Positions 23,189 through 31,799 of a stretch of DNA of 64,000 bases are shown here, piece by piece. A program made the translations under genes and the position numbers. Positions within the stretch are counted from its first letter, which is position 1, and each line of letters starts with the position of its first letter. The notes below the pieces were generated by a model. It made no database searches and was not told the DNA's origin. It worked only from the letters and a program-made list of their open reading frames with translations. This DNA is from a gamma proteobacterium NOR5-3 (GTDB taxonomy: Bacteria > Pseudomonadota > Gammaproteobacteria > Pseudomonadales > Halieaceae). The stretch is from assembly GCA_000158155.1 (NCBI GenBank), contig DS999405.1, positions 1,291,738 to 1,355,737 of the forward strand. Reading direction: 5' to 3'.

Positions 23189-24745
23189 ATGTCAATAGCC
23201 GCTGCAGACACTCCCATAGTGAGAGATGACCGAGGTTTTTTTGGTCACCCCAAAGGACTGATGATCTGCTTTGCCACGGAAATGTGGGAGCGCTTTTCCT
23301 TTTACGGCATGAAGTACCTGCTGCTTCTGTATCTCACAAAATACCACCTGTTTACCGATGCCGAGGGACTTGAGGTGCTCGGTGGCTATGCGGCACTGGT
23401 CTATGCCATGCCCGTTATCGGGGGGCTTCTTGCGGACCGCTATCTGGGCATGCGCAAATCAGTGATCCTCGGCGGCTTGTTACTCGTTGCCGGACACCTG
23501 GGTATGGCCATAGAAGGCGAGCAGGCCCGGATGATAGGTGACAGTATTCAACGCGATACTCAGGCTTTACAGGCTTTTTACGCATCGCTCGCCCTCATCG
23601 TGATTGGTGTGGGCTTCCTCAAGCCGAACATCTCAACCATCGTTGGCAAGCTTTACAGCAAGGATGACCCGCGCCGGGATTCAGGCTTCACGATTTTCTA
23701 TATGGGCATTAACCTGGGCTCATTCAGCGCGACACTGCTGTGCGGTTATCTGGGCGAGACCTACGGCTGGAGCTACGGTTTTGGTGCGGCGGGCATCGGT
23801 ATGCTCGTGGGACTGGCAACCTTTATCTACGGCCAGCGCTACCTCGCCGGTCTGGCTGAACCTCCCGAAGACGGCAATCTCGGTGAACGCACGATCATCG
23901 GACTGAGCAAAGAGCACACTATCTACGCCAGCTCACTCCTGGCGGTGGCCGTGGTTTGGCAGATGCTCCAGTTCCATGCTGCCGTGGGTCTCCTGCTCAA
24001 CACGCTCTCAGTGCTGGTTTTAGTCGGCCTGGCCTGGTTTATCGTAGCCCGCTGCGACGCGGTGGAGCGCAGCCGTATGATCGTTCTTATTATCCTGACC
24101 ATGTCCACCGTCGTATTCTGGGCCCTGTTTGAACAAAGCGCGGCCTCTATGACACTGTTTGCAGACCGGGTAATGGATCGGGAAGTCTTCGGGCTCACAT
24201 TGACCGCGTCCCAGTTCGGCGCCCTGAACTCCATGTTTATTTTCATGTTTGCGCCCTTCTTTGCCTGGCTGTGGACCGTACTGGGCACTCGCGGGCTCGA
24301 GCCCTCAACGCCGGTAAAATTCGCATTGGGTATCGCCCAGGCAGGTTTAGGCTTTGGCGCGTTGGTTGTGGGCACCGCCAACCCGGACCAGGCAGGCCTG
24401 GTGTCTGGCTACTGGATGGTGCTGGCCTACCTCCTGCACACCTGTGGCGAGCTGTGTTTATCACCCGTGGGTCTGTCTGCCGTTACCAAGCTCGCCGTTC
24501 CCAGCGTCGTGGGCGTCATGATGGGCTCCTGGTTCCTGGCCACTGCCTACTCTGAATTTGTAGCAGCACAATTGGCAAAACTTGCGGCCATTGAAACCAG
24601 CAGCGGCAACGTCACTGACACTGCCGGGGCACTGGCCACCTATGGCGAACTGTTCAGCAGTCTGTTCTGGTTGGGCCTGGGCGCGGGCGTTCTTATGCTC
24701 TTGCTGTCGCCGTTACTGCGACGCATGATGCACGGCATTCATTAA
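23189..24745 (+). CDS. POT-family proton-coupled peptide transporter
   Basis: Inner-membrane symporter for di- and tripeptides (DtpA/PepT type). The 518-residue protein has the family motif EMWERFSFYG (31-40), the second signature GFLKPNISTIVGKLY with the following FTIFYMGINLGSF, and about twelve to fourteen hydrophobic segments. AAAAAGGAAGC before the ATG is a good ribosome binding site. It is separated from dusC by 23 bp and from the next reductase gene by 15 bp, suggesting one transcript. A role in peptide uptake fits a heterotroph that uses dissolved protein. Confidence 0.92.
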   Translation: MSIAAADTPIVRDDRGFFGHPKGLMICFATEMWERFSFYGMKYLLLLYLTKYHLFTDAEGLEVLGGYAALVYAMPVIGGLLADRYLGMRKSVILGGLLLVAGHLGMAIEGEQARMIGDSIQRDTQALQAFYASLALIVIGVGFLKPNISTIVGKLYSKDDPRRDSGFTIFYMGINLGSFSATLLCGYLGETYGWSYGFGAAGIGMLVGLATFIYGQRYLAGLAEPPEDGNLGERTIIGLSKEHTIYASSLLAVAVVWQMLQFHAAVGLLLNTLSVLVLVGLAWFIVARCDAVERSRMIVLIILTMSTVVFWALFEQSAASMTLFADRVMDREVFGLTLTASQFGALNSMFIFMFAPFFAWLWTVLGTRGLEPSTPVKFALGIAQAGLGFGALVVGTANPDQAGLVSGYWMVLAYLLHTCGELCLSPVGLSAVTKLAVPSVVGVMMGSWFLATAYSEFVAAQLAKLAAIETSSGNVTDTAGALATYGELFSSLFWLGLGAGVLMLLLSPLLRRMMHGIH

Positions 24746-24760
24746 ACGCAGGAAACCGCT

Positions 24761-25990
24761 ATGACAGAGCGCAGCTTCGACATTGTTCTGTTTGGGGCCA
24801 CGGGCTTCACCGGTCAATTGGTCGCGGAGTATTTACTGGAACGCTATGGCTGCGACGGTGAACTGCGCTGGGCCCTGGCCGGTCGCAATATGGCCAAACT
24901 CGAATCAGTGCGCCAAACGCTCCAGGGCGTTAGACCGAAAAATCCACTGCCACTCCTCACCGCTGACAGCAGCGATCCCGAAGCCCTGGCAGCGCTTGCT
25001 GCTAGCACCCGCGTCGTGTGCAGCACTGTGGGACCCTATGCCCGCCACGGTAGTGAGCTGGTCGCAGCCTGCGCGGCACAGGGAACGGATTACTGCGACC
25101 TCACCGGTGAGGTGCCCTGGATCGCAAAGATGATTGCCTTACATCAAGGTACCGCCCAAGCATCCGGAGCGCGCATCGTGCACTGTTGCGGCTTTGATTC
25201 CATTCCTTCAGATCTCGGGAATTGGTTTGTGCAGCAAGCCATGCAGGAGCAACACGGCGTTACGGCCTCGCGGGTCCGCGGGCGCGTGGGTAAAACCCGG
25301 GGCGCGGCCAGCGGTGGGACGGTGGCCAGTCTTCTGGGAGTGTTGGAAGACGCAGGTCGCGATCCGGCGCTGCGCACTTTACTGCGGGACAAATACTGTC
25401 TTTATCCGGAACTCGAAGGCCCCGGCCCCACCGTGAAAGACCAATACACGCCCGTATTTGATCCGTGTTTCGAGCAGTGGACCACGCCTTTCGTGATGGC
25501 GCTGATTAACGAGCGCGTCGTGCGGCGCAGCAACGCTTTAATGGATTTCCCCTGGGGACGGGACTTTAACTACGACGAGAGCCAACTCTGCGCCAGTCGC
25601 GCCCAGGCCCTGGCTATCAGTCTGGGCATGGGGGCAGCTATGCTCACCGCAAGCAACACACTGGGGCGCAATGCCATGGCTCGCTGGCTACCCAAGCCCG
25701 GCGAAGGGCCGGACCGGGATGCCCGGGAACGGGGATTCTTTGAGCTGTTCTTCCATGCGGAACATCCCAAGGACCTCCGCAAGTCTCTTCGTGCCCGGGT
25801 GAGCGGCGATCGGGATCCGGGCTACGGTTCGACCTCGCGTATGCTCGGGGAGTCAGCTGTGTGCCTGGCAAAAGATCCGGCAACCGTCTCTGGCGGCGTA
25901 TGGACGCCCGCCTCAGCGTTGGCACCTGCGCTCATACCCCGGCTTGAAAAAAATGCAGGGCTTGAGTTCAGCCTGATCCCCATCGAATAA
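24761..25990 (+). CDS. Saccharopine dehydrogenase-like reductase
   Basis: A 409-residue NAD(P)-dependent protein of the saccharopine dehydrogenase/trans-acting enoyl reductase family. The N-terminal Rossmann motif is DIVLFGATGFTGQLVAEYL (7-25). The family segments STVGPYARHGSELVAACA, GTDYCDLTGE and HCCGFDSIPSDLG are clear; these are shared with mycobacterial enoyl reductases acting on polyketide-type lipids and with the eukaryotic SCCPDH protein. There is no lysine-biosynthesis context, so a lipid-related role is more likely than saccharopine metabolism. The exact substrate cannot be read from the sequence. Confidence 0.82.
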   Translation: MTERSFDIVLFGATGFTGQLVAEYLLERYGCDGELRWALAGRNMAKLESVRQTLQGVRPKNPLPLLTADSSDPEALAALAASTRVVCSTVGPYARHGSELVAACAAQGTDYCDLTGEVPWIAKMIALHQGTAQASGARIVHCCGFDSIPSDLGNWFVQQAMQEQHGVTASRVRGRVGKTRGAASGGTVASLLGVLEDAGRDPALRTLLRDKYCLYPELEGPGPTVKDQYTPVFDPCFEQWTTPFVMALINERVVRRSNALMDFPWGRDFNYDESQLCASRAQALAISLGMGAAMLTASNTLGRNAMARWLPKPGEGPDRDARERGFFELFFHAEHPKDLRKSLRARVSGDRDPGYGSTSRMLGESAVCLAKDPATVSGGVWTPASALAPALIPRLEKNAGLEFSLIPIE

Positions 25991-26018
25991 TGAATCGTCC
26001 TGTACCGGGAACGCCGCG

Positions 26019-28151
26019 TTGAGCGATAGCAATCCCCAGCGCTTTAATCTTGTTTTCTCGGGCCAGCTACTCCCGGGTACCGACACAGAGCGCGCAAAAC
26101 GCACACTGGCGGCTTTTTTTGGACTGCGTGACACATCCGGTGTCGCTATTTTCTTCAGTGGTAAGCCCGTACCGCTGCGCCGCAACATCACCCGAAGCGA
26201 CGCTCAGCGGCTCTACCAGCAGCTGCGCAGCGTCGGCCTGATCTGTGAACTCGAGTCCGCGAACACGCCTAAGCCTGAGCCTTTACCTGAACCGAAGCCG
26301 AAGCCGAAGCCGAAGCCGAGGCCAGAGCCTGAGGCAGAACCGAAGCCAGAGCCACCGCCAACGCCGCCCCCAACTCCACAGGTAACGCCGCCGCAGCCCA
26401 CCCAACAAACCGGTCCTGCAGCGACCATAAAGCCTGCCATTCCGGCGCAGACCACATCCCGAGCGGCCGTTCGAGGACAGACCCCGAACCTCTTTGCCCT
26501 GCGACCTGCTTTTAGCTCGCTGGAGCCTTCGCAGCTTCGTGAGGCTGCGCAGATTCGCAGTTTCATAGCCGCTGGAGCTGCCCTCGCTCTGTGTGCCGTG
26601 GTTCTTGCGGTGGTTCTGCGCTTTCCCGCGGCACCTGCCGGACAGGAGCCCGTGGGTGCCCTTGCGGGAACAACGCTACCGGGCGATGAACTGGTGCTGC
26701 TGGTCGAGGGTGCAATCTTGCTCCACGAGCGGTCGGGGCTACCTCGCAGTCGCGTCAGCGCTTCCGAGCTTGGCTTTAGTCGACTCGCACCACCGCTCTG
26801 GGCGATGAAAAACGGCGAACTGCTGTTCAATGCAGCAACAGAGGAGGACGCGTTGAGACTTCAGCGCTGCAATCTCCAAGAGCTGCGTTGCTACAACTTC
26901 AGCCCACAAGCCTTTGCCAGCCCGGTTGTTGCCATCGCAGCGTCCCTGTTGGGTGACAGTATTTTTTTGCTCAGTGAAGCCGGCCAGCTATGGCGCAGTA
27001 ACAGCGCGGGAGAAATAGAGTCGACTGCGACGGTGCAGCTGCCCTGGGGGCAGCCACGAATTCTTCCCTCCGGGGGTTTACTGCTCATACCTGCAGGGGA
27101 CGCGCCCATGCTTGGCGTTTACCGCCCGGATCAGCAAAGCTTCGGCCAGCAACTCGATGCGCTTCTGGTCATGCCGTCCGCCGCCATAGCCGCCGGGCAG
27201 GATCGACTCCTCGATGTCGCCCAGACCGGCGAGAATTACTGGGCGCTCATGGCCGGGAACAATGCAGCGCCCGGGCTTTATCAGCTTGACAGGCAGTGGG
27301 GTAACCCTCTGGGCGTCGCTCTGGGAGAGCAACTACTGGCGCCTTACTTCATTGCCTGGCGTGACAAACTGCTCGTAGCAGACTCAATGCAAATGCTGAT
27401 TCAGCGGGTCGCCAGTGATGGCAGACTCGAAGCACCCTTCGAATCATCGCTCCTTAAGCAGGAGAGAGACGACTGGATAAAGACATCACAGCAGCGAAGT
27501 CTCATGCGCCAGCTGGGCATAGGGCTGCCTTTAATCGTTATTCTGCTGTGTATTGCCGCAGCGCTACTGTATCTGGCGAGCTACCGCGCTCTATGTGACC
27601 TGCCACAAAAGCGCAGCGCACTGCTTGACCCCCTCCCCGCCGGCATTCACTGGCTGCCCCAGTCTGCTCACAAAGACCGGGCGATAGCTAGGCTGGGTAT
27701 GGTTCTTTTACTGACCTCGGCGGTGGCACTCACGGTGCTTGGCAGTCTGGGAGGGTGGCGGCAGGCTGCCGCGGCCTTGCCCATGCTTATGGCCAGTCTT
27801 TATGCCTGGAGTGAATTAGCTCGAGGTAGCGGCGGTCATCTGGGGCTACTGGACCAGCATTTTATCTGCGTTGACTACGATGGCCGTTATTTTTACGGCG
27901 AGCGCTCCCTGCTTCGCGGCAGTGCCGCCATCGCCCTGGCCCCTGAGGTCGTCTTGCCAATTTCTCTGCCGGGACTGCCTAACCTGGATACGACAAACCT
28001 TGCCAGGGAACGTTACACCACGCGCCAGAGCACCGGCCCTGTAGAAATTCTCGGCGCCATGTGGCTATGCCATCATCCCTGGATAAATGCGGCGCTGGCT
28101 ACTGTCGCCGGCGTAATGCTGACTATCAGTCTGCTGCTTATCATCGGCTAG
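26019..28151 (+). CDS. Unknown membrane protein with Pro-rich linker and propeller-like middle
   Basis: No assigned function. A TTG at 26019 gives 710 residues. Residues ~7-80 form a small domain (FNLVFSGQLLPG...FFSGKPVPLRR...LICELES) of a type I recognise at the N-terminus of diverse gammaproteobacterial membrane proteins. Residues ~84-125 are a Pro/Lys/Glu-rich linker encoded by near-repeats of CCGAAG. A membrane helix lies at ~181-201. Residues ~205-490 are mostly short beta strands with motifs like GELLFNAA, GQLWRSN and GLYQLDRQWG, suggesting a beta-propeller outside the membrane. Further helices lie at ~492-515, ~555-590 and 688-710. It precedes lutABC by 35 bp; a sensory or envelope role is a guess. 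Confidence 0.72.
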   Translation: MSDSNPQRFNLVFSGQLLPGTDTERAKRTLAAFFGLRDTSGVAIFFSGKPVPLRRNITRSDAQRLYQQLRSVGLICELESANTPKPEPLPEPKPKPKPKPRPEPEAEPKPEPPPTPPPTPQVTPPQPTQQTGPAATIKPAIPAQTTSRAAVRGQTPNLFALRPAFSSLEPSQLREAAQIRSFIAAGAALALCAVVLAVVLRFPAAPAGQEPVGALAGTTLPGDELVLLVEGAILLHERSGLPRSRVSASELGFSRLAPPLWAMKNGELLFNAATEEDALRLQRCNLQELRCYNFSPQAFASPVVAIAASLLGDSIFLLSEAGQLWRSNSAGEIESTATVQLPWGQPRILPSGGLLLIPAGDAPMLGVYRPDQQSFGQQLDALLVMPSAAIAAGQDRLLDVAQTGENYWALMAGNNAAPGLYQLDRQWGNPLGVALGEQLLAPYFIAWRDKLLVADSMQMLIQRVASDGRLEAPFESSLLKQERDDWIKTSQQRSLMRQLGIGLPLIVILLCIAAALLYLASYRALCDLPQKRSALLDPLPAGIHWLPQSAHKDRAIARLGMVLLLTSAVALTVLGSLGGWRQAAAALPMLMASLYAWSELARGSGGHLGLLDQHFICVDYDGRYFYGERSLLRGSAAIALAPEVVLPISLPGLPNLDTTNLARERYTTRQSTGPVEILGAMWLCHHPWINAALATVAGVMLTISLLLIIG

Positions 28152-28164
28152 GGAGATTTGCGCG

Positions 28165-28170
28165 CTATAC
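28165..28170 (+). promoter_or_regulatory. Possible -10 box of the lutABC operon
   Basis: TATACT lies 17 bases before the lutA GTG start, immediately after the upstream gene ends. The best -35 candidate, TTATCA at 28138-28143, gives a 21-base spacer, which is too long for a standard promoter. Confidence 0.3.
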
Positions 28171-28186
28171 TGCGGAACATCAATAA

Positions 28187-29002
28187 GTGGCGCCGACACC
28201 TCGCAAAACCTTGGATACCCCACAAGACAAGCAAGAACCCACACCGTCGACACCCAGGCACGTTGCGCTGTATGTCACATGCCTGGCGGATCTGATGCGG
28301 CCATCGGTGGCACAGGCCAGCCTTGAGCTACTGCAACTTGCCGGCTGTGAAGTCACGGTTCCGGCACAGCAAACATGCTGCGGACAGCCCGCGTATAACA
28401 ACGGTGATTTTTCTGGCGCTGCCCGCATCGCTCAACAACTCATCGAGAGTTTTGAAGACTACGATTATGTGGTGCTACCCTCCGGCTCCTGCGCGGGCAT
28501 GCTCATAGAGCATTATCCAAAACTTTTGGAAGGCCAGTGGCTGGAACGCGCCCACCGCTTTGCGGGCCGGGTCTACGAACTGACAACATTCCTGCTGGAT
28601 GTCTGCGACTATCACCCCGAAAAACAACGCTCCGCCGCACCGGTGGCCTATCACGATAGCTGCGCAGGCCTTAGGGAACTTGGAATCCGACAGCAACCTC
28701 GCTCGCTGCTCGCCCGTGCGGGAATCCCGGTAGAGGAACTTGCGCAAGCCGACGTCTGCTGCGGTTTTGGTGGCACCTTCTGCGCAAAAATGCCGGCACT
28801 GTCGGGAGCCATGGCAGACCAGAAGCTTCAGGACGCCGGGGACACGGGGGCAGGCACGCTCATTGGCGGCGACCTGGGCTGCCTTCTGGCGCTTGAAGGC
28901 AGAGCAAGTCGCAGGAATATGCCAATGCAATTTCAGCATATTGCTGAAGTCCTCAGGGGCGCTGCGTCCACGCCACCCAACGCCAAGAGTGACGCCTCCT
29001 GA
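28187..29002 (+). CDS. lutA: L-lactate oxidation iron-sulfur protein LutA
   Basis: Subunit of the LutABC complex that oxidises L-lactate to pyruvate. It has two CCG domains, the heterodisulfide-reductase-type cysteine motifs: CCGQPAYNNGD at Cys64-Cys65 and CCGFGGTFCAK at Cys191-Cys192, each paired with an upstream cysteine (around 32 and 159). The GTG start at 28187 gives 271 residues, longer than Bacillus LutA because of a charged N-terminal extension. Its TGA overlaps the lutB ATG by one base. Confidence 0.9.
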   Translation: MAPTPRKTLDTPQDKQEPTPSTPRHVALYVTCLADLMRPSVAQASLELLQLAGCEVTVPAQQTCCGQPAYNNGDFSGAARIAQQLIESFEDYDYVVLPSGSCAGMLIEHYPKLLEGQWLERAHRFAGRVYELTTFLLDVCDYHPEKQRSAAPVAYHDSCAGLRELGIRQQPRSLLARAGIPVEELAQADVCCGFGGTFCAKMPALSGAMADQKLQDAGDTGAGTLIGGDLGCLLALEGRASRRNMPMQFQHIAEVLRGAASTPPNAKSDAS

Positions 29003-30423
29003 TGCAGCAGCACAGCCGTGACTTTTTACAAGCTGCCAGCACGGCGATAGGAGACCCCGAAAGCGCGGGCACCCGAAAAGCTCTGGGGCTGCTCATGCCC
29101 AAGCTCCGGGAGCAGGCCATTGAAACCTTTGGTGGCAGCGACGACTTCTCCGCGCTGCGCGCCGAGGTCAAAGCAATCCGGCAACACGCCCTGGGACACC
29201 TGGCGCACTATCTCGAGTCATTCACCAGCGCGGCGCGGGAAAACGGCAGCGCCGTTCACTTTGCGCGCAATGGCAATGAACTCAATGACATTGTTCTGGA
29301 TATTTGCGCACGCCATGAGGCCCATCGGATCGCCAAGGGCAAGTCCATGATCACGGAAGAAACCGGCCTCAATGCCGCGCTGGAAGCCGCGGGTTTTGCC
29401 GTAAGGGAGACTGATCTGGGCGAGTACATCATTCAAGAAGCCAACGAGACGCCGAGCCATATCGTCGGGCCCGCACTGCACAAGTCCCAGGCCGACATAC
29501 GCGAGCTATTCCTTGATCGTCACGATCTCGGTGAGCGGGATCTGGCCGATGCCACAGAGATGGTCGCCGAGGCTAGACAGGTACTGCGCGAAGAATTTTT
29601 GGCAGCAGACGTTGGCATTATTGGTAGCAACGCGCTCATCGCGGAAAACGGCTACTCCATGCTTGTGACCAACGAGGGCAACGGCGATCTTTGCGCGAAC
29701 CTGCCTCCGGTACTGATTGTGTGTACCAGCGTCGATCGCGTTTTGCCTCGGGCCACAGATGCCATGGCGATGCTGCGCCTGCTGGTCAGATCAACCACCG
29801 GGCAAGCGGTCAGCTGTTACACCAGTTTTTACGCCGGACCGCGGCGTCCCGGGGACGTCGACGGCCCGGTGGAAACTCACTTCGTACTGCTGGACAACCA
29901 CCGCAGTGAGATTCTTGCCAGTGACTATGCCGAGATGCTCCAGTGTATTCGCTGTGGCGCATGCCTTAATCATTGCCCGGTGTATATGAACGCCGGCGGT
30001 CACGCTTACGGCTGGGTCTACCCGGGCCCCATGGGGTCGGTACTCACGCCGCTGCTAACATCGCTTGAAGACAGCGCGCATCTTCCCGATGCCTGCACCG
30101 CCTGTGGTCGCTGCGAAGAAGTCTGTCCCGCATCCATTCCGCTACCGGATTTATTGCGCGATCTTCGCCGCGACAAGTTTGAGCAGCGCGTCACCGCCCG
30201 GCGTTGGCGCTGGGGCATGCAAATTCATGCCTGGCTTGCGCTGCATCCGAGACTGTATCAGCGCGTCACCAACCTGGCCGTAGCGGTGATGCACCGGGTT
30301 GGGCGCCGTCATGGTGTTATCCGTCGACTGCCTTTCGCCGGAGGTTGGCTTGAAGCCAGGGACCTCCCCACCCCCGCAGCGAAAACATTTCAGGCAATGC
30401 ATCAGGAATCCCTGGGGAAATGA
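29002..30423 (+). CDS. lutB: L-lactate oxidation iron-sulfur protein LutB
   Basis: Central LutABC subunit. An N-terminal LUD domain (about 60-290) is followed by two 4Fe-4S motifs: CIRCGACLNHCP (Cys315, 318, 321, 325) and CTACGRCEEVCP (Cys365, 368, 371, 375), then a C-terminal helical tail. The segment between them, GHAYGWVYPGPMGSVLTPL, is strongly typical of LutB. The 473-residue length is normal. It overlaps lutA by one base and lutC by four, so the three are translationally coupled. Confidence 0.93.
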   Translation: MQQHSRDFLQAASTAIGDPESAGTRKALGLLMPKLREQAIETFGGSDDFSALRAEVKAIRQHALGHLAHYLESFTSAARENGSAVHFARNGNELNDIVLDICARHEAHRIAKGKSMITEETGLNAALEAAGFAVRETDLGEYIIQEANETPSHIVGPALHKSQADIRELFLDRHDLGERDLADATEMVAEARQVLREEFLAADVGIIGSNALIAENGYSMLVTNEGNGDLCANLPPVLIVCTSVDRVLPRATDAMAMLRLLVRSTTGQAVSCYTSFYAGPRRPGDVDGPVETHFVLLDNHRSEILASDYAEMLQCIRCGACLNHCPVYMNAGGHAYGWVYPGPMGSVLTPLLTSLEDSAHLPDACTACGRCEEVCPASIPLPDLLRDLRRDKFEQRVTARRWRWGMQIHAWLALHPRLYQRVTNLAVAVMHRVGRRHGVIRRLPFAGGWLEARDLPTPAAKTFQAMHQESLGK

Positions 30424-31097
30424 ACCCGGGCGATGCAGAAAAAGAGGTGTTTGCGCGACTCCGCGGGGCCTCTCGACGCAGCTCACCGCAACATATAACG
30501 GCGGAACTCGCCGCTTTGAAGAGCGAGCACGGGGCGGCACTGCCGGAAGCGGACCTGTGTGAGGCTCTGCAGCATAACCTGCAGCGCAACGGTGCAAGCA
30601 GCGCCGTCGCTGAGACGCGCACCGGGGCGGTATGGGAAATTTCGCGGTACATTACAACGAAACACGGACAACGCCGCATCGTTACGGGACATGACCCACG
30701 CCTCGCGGCCCTTCCCTGGCGGGACGGCGGTCTTCTGCCACGATTTGATGTTGCCCAGAACGAGGACGTCGTGTCGGTCAGTTATGCCCAGTGCGCGGTC
30801 GCCGAAACAGGTTCACTCGCGCTGCTACTGGACCGCAACAACCCGGCACTGAACAATCTGCTCGTCGATGACCATCTCATACTGGTTGATCGCTGTGACA
30901 TACACGAAAAACTGGAAAGCATCTGGGGGCAGGCCCGCCTTCAAAATGCAGGCTCACGCCCCCGGGGAATGATGATGATATCGGGACCGTCCAGCACCGC
31001 CGACATCGCCATGCAGCTGGTGCTCGGCGCCCACGGGCCCCGGGCACTGCATGTCATTATCGTGGGGAGTGCACCCCCGAGCTCAGTTTCCGGTTAA
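30420..31097 (+). CDS. lutC: L-lactate utilisation protein LutC (LUD domain)
   Basis: Third LutABC subunit, a LUD-domain protein. The 225-residue sequence ends with the characteristic MISGPSSTADIAMQLVLGAHGPRALHVI segment. The ATG at 30420 overlaps the lutB stop (ATGA). The gene ends at 31097, only 6 bases from the stop of the convergent SYLF gene. No lactate permease gene is adjacent. Confidence 0.9.
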   Translation: MNPGDAEKEVFARLRGASRRSSPQHITAELAALKSEHGAALPEADLCEALQHNLQRNGASSAVAETRTGAVWEISRYITTKHGQRRIVTGHDPRLAALPWRDGGLLPRFDVAQNEDVVSVSYAQCAVAETGSLALLLDRNNPALNNLLVDDHLILVDRCDIHEKLESIWGQARLQNAGSRPRGMMMISGPSSTADIAMQLVLGAHGPRALHVIIVGSAPPSSVSG

Positions 31098-31103
31098 CGC
31101 TGA

Positions 31104-31673
31104 TCACAGAGGCTTATAGCTAAACTTCTGTCCACCCAAAGAGGCTTCATACATGAGGCCTCCGCGGGCGATGGTGAAGATAGCCAGACCCTTTCGATAA
31201 CCGCTGTTCGTTACGTTGGCATCGTTGCGACCACCGCTGGCACTGGTCGCCGTGCCGCCGCCGGTATTGGCCTCGGCAGAAACACCCGCCGTAATTGCAA
31301 CAGCCGTAGCCTGAGCACTAAATTCAAAGTTTCCCGAGGTAAAACTCTGAAACGCCCGCTCATCTTCTAAAAAGATCATCTGACTGAACGCCTGCGCGCC
31401 CATTTGAAACCCTACGGTGAGCTGGGTCACTGTGGTGTCACCCACATACTTGCCCTGGGCGTAGACACGCCCCGCACCGTGAGCCCCACCGATACCAAAG
31501 CCACCTTTGCCGATAGTGGGAAACACCACATAGCCATAGGCGTTGTCAAAAAAAGGCGCGGTTTGTTTTGCCGCCCGAAAAGACTGCAGCGCGTCGTCAT
31601 ACTCTCCGGCAAAGGTGAGCGGACTGAGCAGCAGACACAGAAGGGCCGCAAGGCCAAAAAAGCGTTTACACAT
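31104..31673 (-). CDS. SYLF-domain (YSC84-like) exported protein
   Basis: A ~189-residue secreted or periplasmic protein with the SYLF/YSC84 lipid-binding fold. The ATG at 31673 gives a good signal peptide (MCKRFFGLAALLCLLLSPL, cleavage near FAG), whereas the frame start at 31712 would put 13 odd residues before it. SYLF signatures are AYGYVVFPTIGKGGFGIGGAHGAGRVY and VGFQMGAQAFSQMIFL; the C-terminus GLMYEASLGGQKFSYKPL is also typical. In eukaryotes the domain binds phosphoinositides; the bacterial role is not settled. A 14-bp triple repeat lies 38 bp upstream of the start. Confidence 0.85.
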   Translation of the reverse strand: MCKRFFGLAALLCLLLSPLTFAGEYDDALQSFRAAKQTAPFFDNAYGYVVFPTIGKGGFGIGGAHGAGRVYAQGKYVGDTTVTQLTVGFQMGAQAFSQMIFLEDERAFQSFTSGNFEFSAQATAVAITAGVSAEANTGGGTATSASGGRNDANVTNSGYRKGLAIFTIARGGLMYEASLGGQKFSYKPL

Positions 31674-31710
31674 AATGCAAAAATTCCTCAATTTGCCAAA
31701 GGCGAACAAC

Positions 31711-31752
31711 ATTGTCTGCCCGAGATTGTCTGCCCGAGATTGTCTGCCCGAG
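31711..31752. repeat. Perfect 14-bp triple tandem repeat
   Basis: ATTGTCTGCCCGAG occurs three times without change (31711-31724, 31725-31738, 31739-31752) in the gap between gap and the SYLF gene. On the SYLF strand it lies in the 5' leader. The 14-bp unit is not a multiple of three, fitting a non-coding position. Confidence 0.97.
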
Positions 31753-31799
31753 GTTATCGGCTTGTGACTGGCGGTCCATGCCGGTTACGGGGTGAGAGT

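Noticed and set aside
26281-26390. CCGAAG-rich direct repeats considered as a possible mobile or CRISPR-like repeat
   Set aside because: They are codon-level repeats encoding a Pro/Lys/Glu linker inside a protein gene, with no spacers.
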